From positions 1-8,556 of the forward strand of contig JBOIBN010000085.1 in NCBI GenBank assembly GCA_050739575.1: a stretch of 8,556 bases of DNA, written 5' to 3'. Under the pieces are notes generated by a model. It ran no database searches. It saw nothing but the letters and a program-made list of their open reading frames with translations, and was not told where the DNA came from. Shown one piece after another: positions 6,415-8,556 of the stretch. Both the position numbers and the translations under genes were made by a program. This DNA comes from JBOIBN01 sp050739575. GTDB taxonomy: Bacteria; Pseudomonadota; Gammaproteobacteria; JAKDMP01. How positions within the stretch are numbered: position 1 is the first letter of the stretch; every line of letters starts with the position of its first letter.

Positions 6415-7167
6415 ATGAAGCGCCCGCCGCTGCTCGTAATCGCCGGGCTCGACCCCTCGGGGGGGGCGGGTCTCGCGGCCGACATCCAGACCGCGACCGC
6501 GCTCGGGGTCCATCCGGCGCCGGTCGCGAGCCTGATCACGGTCCAGGACACGCGCGACGTGCGCTGCAGTGAAGCGCTGGATGTGGCATTTGTCGTCGCC
6601 CAGGCCGAGGGCGTGCTCGCCGACATGCCGATTGCAGCGATCAAGCTTGGCGCCCTCGGCACGGCCGCAATCGGGAAGGCCGTGGCGGCATTGCTCGAAC
6701 GGCATCCCGGGTTGCCGGTGATCACCGATCCGGTTCTGGTCGCGAGTGGCGGCGGCGCACTCGCCGATTCCGAACTCATCGAGGTCTATCGCGAACGCAT
6801 TCTGCCGCGCAGCCTGATTGCGACGCCCAACCGCGTGGAACTCGCCGCGCTCGCGCCGGGCGATGGCGCCGCCGAACTTGTCGCCCTCGGCCTTCCCGCC
6901 TGCCTGGTGACGGACGGCGACGGCCGCAGCGCGGAGATCGTGCACGAACTGCACACGGCGGCCGGCATTCGCCTGATCCGCAGCGGGCCGCGACGGCTTG
7001 GCGTCTTTCACGGCAGCGGCTGTACCTTCGCTACCGCGATCGCCGCACGCATCGCCATGGGCGACGCGCTTTTGGATGCGATCGAGACCGCCGGCCGTTT
7101 TATGGAGCGCGCCATCGCGAAGGCGTTCACACCCGGCAAAGGTCAAGCGGTGCCAAGAAGGTGGTGA
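6415..7167 (+). CDS. thiD: Hydroxymethylpyrimidine / phosphomethylpyrimidine kinase
   Basis: This 250-aa ribokinase-family enzyme phosphorylates HMP to HMP-P and then HMP-PP, the pyrimidine donor for thiamine synthesis. Visible motifs are AGLDPSGGAGLAADIQT (from residue 10, substrate site), AIKLGALG, ITDPVLVASGG, TPNRVE (137-142) and the anion-hole motif GSGCTFA with Cys203, which corresponds to GTGC in most ThiD proteins. The KGGH motif usual before the ATP-binding region is replaced by LVTDGDG. The protein is slightly shorter than E. coli ThiD (266 aa) but looks intact. GAGGA at 6400-6404 is a plausible ribosome site ten bases upstream. It is transcribed divergently from the rubredoxin and is followed by thiE in the same direction. 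The upstream gap is too short for a TPP riboswitch, so regulation is unclear. Confidence 0.94.
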   Translation: MKRPPLLVIAGLDPSGGAGLAADIQTATALGVHPAPVASLITVQDTRDVRCSEALDVAFVVAQAEGVLADMPIAAIKLGALGTAAIGKAVAALLERHPGLPVITDPVLVASGGGALADSELIEVYRERILPRSLIATPNRVELAALAPGDGAAELVALGLPACLVTDGDGRSAEIVHELHTAAGIRLIRSGPRRLGVFHGSGCTFATAIAARIAMGDALLDAIETAGRFMERAIAKAFTPGKGQAVPRRW

Positions 7168-7192
7168 GCGCCCCCGGCATTTCCGTGGGTTT

Positions 7193-7219
7193 TGCAGGAG
7201 CGGCGGTCCCCGCCGCGAT
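7193..7219. repeat. REP-like palindrome between thiD and thiE
   Basis: TGCAGGAG leads into GCGGCGG, a TCC loop and CCGCCGC (7200-7216), then GAT. This is a perfect 7-bp GC stem with a 3-base loop and the GTAGGAG-GCGGC...GCCGC-GAT plan of REP sequences in Pseudomonas and Xanthomonas relatives. It is a single unit. It lies inside the presumed thiDE transcript, so as RNA it would form a stable hairpin about 20 bases before the thiE start. No T-run follows, so it is not a terminator. Confidence 0.6.
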
Positions 7220-7237
7220 TCTTGTCCAGAAAACGCC

Positions 7238-7870
7238 ATGAAAAATATGGGCAGGCGAGGTTTGCACGGCTTGTACGTGCTCACCGACGAGCATCTTGGC
7301 GAACGTTTGCAAACGGCCGTCGCCGCCGCGCTTGCAGGCGGCGCACGTCTTGTTCAATACCGCGACAAAGGTGCGGATGCTGTAAGGCACGAAAGCGAAG
7401 CCCGCGGCTTGCGTGTGCTCACCCGGGCGCACAATGCGCGGCTGATCGTAAATGACGATCCCGCGTCGGCCGCCGCTGCCGAAGCCGATGGCGTCCATCT
7501 CGGCAAAGATGATCCGGACATCGTCGAAGCACGCCGACTGCTCGGCGACGAAGCAATCATTGGCGTTTCCTGTTACGACTCGCTGCAACTGGCTCGCGAT
7601 GCCGTCGCAGCCGGCGCCGATTACGTCGCCTTCGGCAGCATCTATCCCTCGCCCACCAAACCCGACGCCATGCACGCGCCGCTCGAATTGCTTGCGGCGG
7701 CAAAACGCGAACTCGCCGTGCCGATCTGCGCCATCGGTGGCATCACGCTCGACAACGCCGCGCCGGTTCTTGCCGCCGGCGCCGACATACTCGCCGTCAT
7801 TTCGTCCGTCTTTTCCGCACCCGACATCGAACGTGCGACGCGCGAGTTCATCGCTCGTCACGGCCTATAA
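7238..7870 (+). CDS. thiE: Thiamine-phosphate synthase
   Basis: This 210-aa TIM-barrel enzyme joins HMP-PP and thiazole phosphate to give thiamine monophosphate. Family motifs appear in order: GLYVLTD (11-17), VQYRDKG (from 39), LIVNDD with Asn72, DGVHLGKDD (84-92, diphosphate and Mg2+ site), IIGVSCYD, FGSIYPSPTK (132-141) and AIGGI (Gly167), ending with the phosphate-binding loop region. The length matches known ThiE proteins. ATG 7238 gives a natural N-terminus; ATG 7247 in frame is an alternative. The ribosome site is weak. It follows thiD by 70 bases containing a REP-like hairpin. The pair would supply the last steps of thiamine phosphate synthesis. The thiazole genes (thiG, thiS) and thiC are not in the window. 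Confidence 0.95.
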   Translation: MKNMGRRGLHGLYVLTDEHLGERLQTAVAAALAGGARLVQYRDKGADAVRHESEARGLRVLTRAHNARLIVNDDPASAAAAEADGVHLGKDDPDIVEARRLLGDEAIIGVSCYDSLQLARDAVAAGADYVAFGSIYPSPTKPDAMHAPLELLAAAKRELAVPICAIGGITLDNAAPVLAAGADILAVISSVFSAPDIERATREFIARHGL

Positions 7871-7871
7871 T
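7866..7871 (+). promoter_or_regulatory. Perfect TATAAT -10 box overlapping the thiE stop codon
   Basis: TATAAT at 7866-7871 includes the TAA stop of thiE. No convincing -35 is found; GAGTTC at 7844-7849 has a 16-base spacer but is a poor match. The predicted start near 7878 would give a leader of about 26 bases for the membrane protein. Six-base matches arise by chance, so confidence is modest. Confidence 0.35.
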
Positions 7872-7903
7872 CACCGAAGGGGACTTCTGCGGGAGTTGCA
7901 AAC

Positions 7904-8440
7904 ATGAAGGCCGAACAACTGACGACACTGGCGTTGCGAGTCGCAGCCGTGATTATCGCAGCCTACGCTTGTGTGGACCTGACCAACGTCGTGTATTTTC
8001 TCATTGCGGGACTGCACAATATGGACTCGAACTACGCGCTGCCGATTGTCGTAGGCGGGTATGCGGTTTTACTATGGAGCATCCCGATAATCACGGCGCT
8101 CCTGCTCTGGTGGTTGGCGCCTCGCCTGGCTCGTCTGGCTTCTCGTGGAACGAGTCCGAGCGTGGATCTGTCCAGTATGGATATCGAGCGCTTGACTCAT
8201 GGCGCCTTCGTCGTCGTGGGTGTCTGGATTCTAATTTTTGGTGTGATTGATCTTGTGAGCACGGGTGCCTTTGCCTTAATGACCGCCGCCAACCCCAAGT
8301 GGGCTGGCGAACCGTTTGCGTGGAACAGCTTTGCGACTTATGTCTTGCGCTGTCTGTTCGGTACCGCATTGATACTCGGCGGCCGCAATCTATCGCGACT
8401 TCTTTTGCACCTGCGCACTGCCGGTACGGGAAAGTCGTAG
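7904..8440 (+). CDS. Four-helix inner-membrane protein of unknown function (178 aa)
   Basis: I do not recognise a family. The start is well supported by GGGAG eight bases upstream of ATG 7904. Four hydrophobic segments are visible at about residues 10-35, 46-72, 100-126 and 142-159, separated by a charged cytoplasmic-type linker (RLARLASRG, then SSMDIERLTHG). Helices 1 and 3 each carry an Asp-Leu near their outer half (D25-L26 and D116-L117), and the protein looks like two helix pairs with pseudo-repeat symmetry. The C-terminus is basic (GGRNLSRLLLHLR). The third-helix region is noticeably more AT-rich in third positions than neighbouring genes. It sits 33 bases after thiE and 51 before hemL. 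Nothing ties it to thiamine or haem chemistry, and transport or a structural role cannot be told apart. Confidence 0.8.
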   Translation: MKAEQLTTLALRVAAVIIAAYACVDLTNVVYFLIAGLHNMDSNYALPIVVGGYAVLLWSIPIITALLLWWLAPRLARLASRGTSPSVDLSSMDIERLTHGAFVVVGVWILIFGVIDLVSTGAFALMTAANPKWAGEPFAWNSFATYVLRCLFGTALILGGRNLSRLLLHLRTAGTGKS

Positions 8441-8454
8441 ACACGCGCCAATTC

Positions 8455-8460
8455 TACAAT
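8455..8460 (+). promoter_or_regulatory. Possible -10 box for hemL
   Basis: TACAAT at 8455-8460 matches the -10 consensus at 5 of 6 and lies 31 bases before the hemL ATG. The best -35-like hexamer, TAGACA at 8438-8443, is only 11 bases away, which is too close, so support rests on the -10 alone. Confidence 0.25.
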
Positions 8461-8491
8461 AGGCAGTGAATCCGGTATTTCATCACAATCC

Positions 8492-8556
8492 ATGAACGAA
8501 TTCGAGCGGGCGCGGGCGGTATTGGCCGGTGGGGTGAATTCGCCGGTGCGCGCCTT
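8492..8556 (+). CDS. hemL: Glutamate-1-semialdehyde 2,1-aminomutase, N-terminus (3' end outside window)
   Basis: Only 21 codons and two bases are present: MNEFERARAVLAGGVNSPVRA and a likely Phe cut by the right edge. The GGVNSPVRA motif at residues 13-21 is the highly conserved N-terminal signature of HemL, the PLP-dependent enzyme that turns glutamate-1-semialdehyde into 5-aminolevulinate in the C5 tetrapyrrole pathway. The N-terminus is slightly shorter before this motif than in many homologues. No good Shine-Dalgarno is seen upstream. The assignment rests on this one motif plus gene order, since thiE or thiD next to hemL is a neighbourhood I recall from gammaproteobacteria. Confidence 0.85.
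   Translation, partial: MNEFERARAVLAGGVNSPVRA

Noticed and set aside
6998..7237. An in-frame upstream extension of thiE reaching into thiD
   Set aside because: The extension translates the end of thiD and the REP-like hairpin in a Ser/Arg-rich frame unlike any ThiE; the family N-terminus begins at 7238.
1..8556. CRISPR array, tRNA or rRNA genes, insertion sequence, phage or toxin-antitoxin genes, a new defence system
   Set aside because: I looked for spaced direct repeats, tRNA-like arms, transposase or recombinase motifs and defence-type domains on both strands and saw none; apart from two small unknowns the genes belong to well-known families.

Overview
The window is GC-rich, tightly packed bacterial chromosome with no plasmid, phage or insertion-sequence genes. 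A gammaproteobacterium is the best guess, a betaproteobacterium the alternative. The reasons are the TetR-controlled EmrAB/TolC-type pump, the rubredoxin / thiD-thiE / hemL neighbourhood, tetrapyrrole synthesis by the C5 route (hemL), and a short REP-like palindrome of the kind common in pseudomonads and xanthomonads. The taxonomic call is inference.

Positions 1-4422 form a complete tripartite drug-efflux locus. A TetR-family repressor (partial, running off the left edge) and a TolC-family outer-membrane protein lie on the minus strand. An EmrA-type periplasmic adaptor and an EmrB/QacA-type 14-helix MFS transporter lie on the plus strand. Each arm is a two-gene operon with a 4-bp start/stop overlap. 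The 130-bp gap between the arms holds a recognisable promoter for each direction. Each promoter is overlapped or abutted by a 21-bp palindrome built from doubled TGGAC/GTCCA half-sites, very probably the operators of the TetR protein.

Positions 4423-6187 hold a small acidic protein of unknown function (68 aa) behind an extended -10 promoter, a degenerate inverted-repeat element, a PatB/MalY-type PLP-dependent C-S lyase, and a second repeat-like intergenic stretch.

Positions 6188-8556 hold a minus-strand rubredoxin facing a plus-strand thiD-thiE pair (thiamine pyrimidine kinase and thiamine-phosphate synthase) with a REP-like hairpin between the two thi genes. Next come an unrecognised four-helix membrane protein and the first 21 codons of hemL (glutamate-1-semialdehyde aminomutase), cut by the right edge.

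I found no wholly new multi-gene system. The points most worth a second look are the doubled-half-site operators, the 68-aa protein, the unrecognised membrane protein between thiE and hemL, and the dispersed repeats that produce false gene extensions. No stretch longer than 300 bases lacks a gene.
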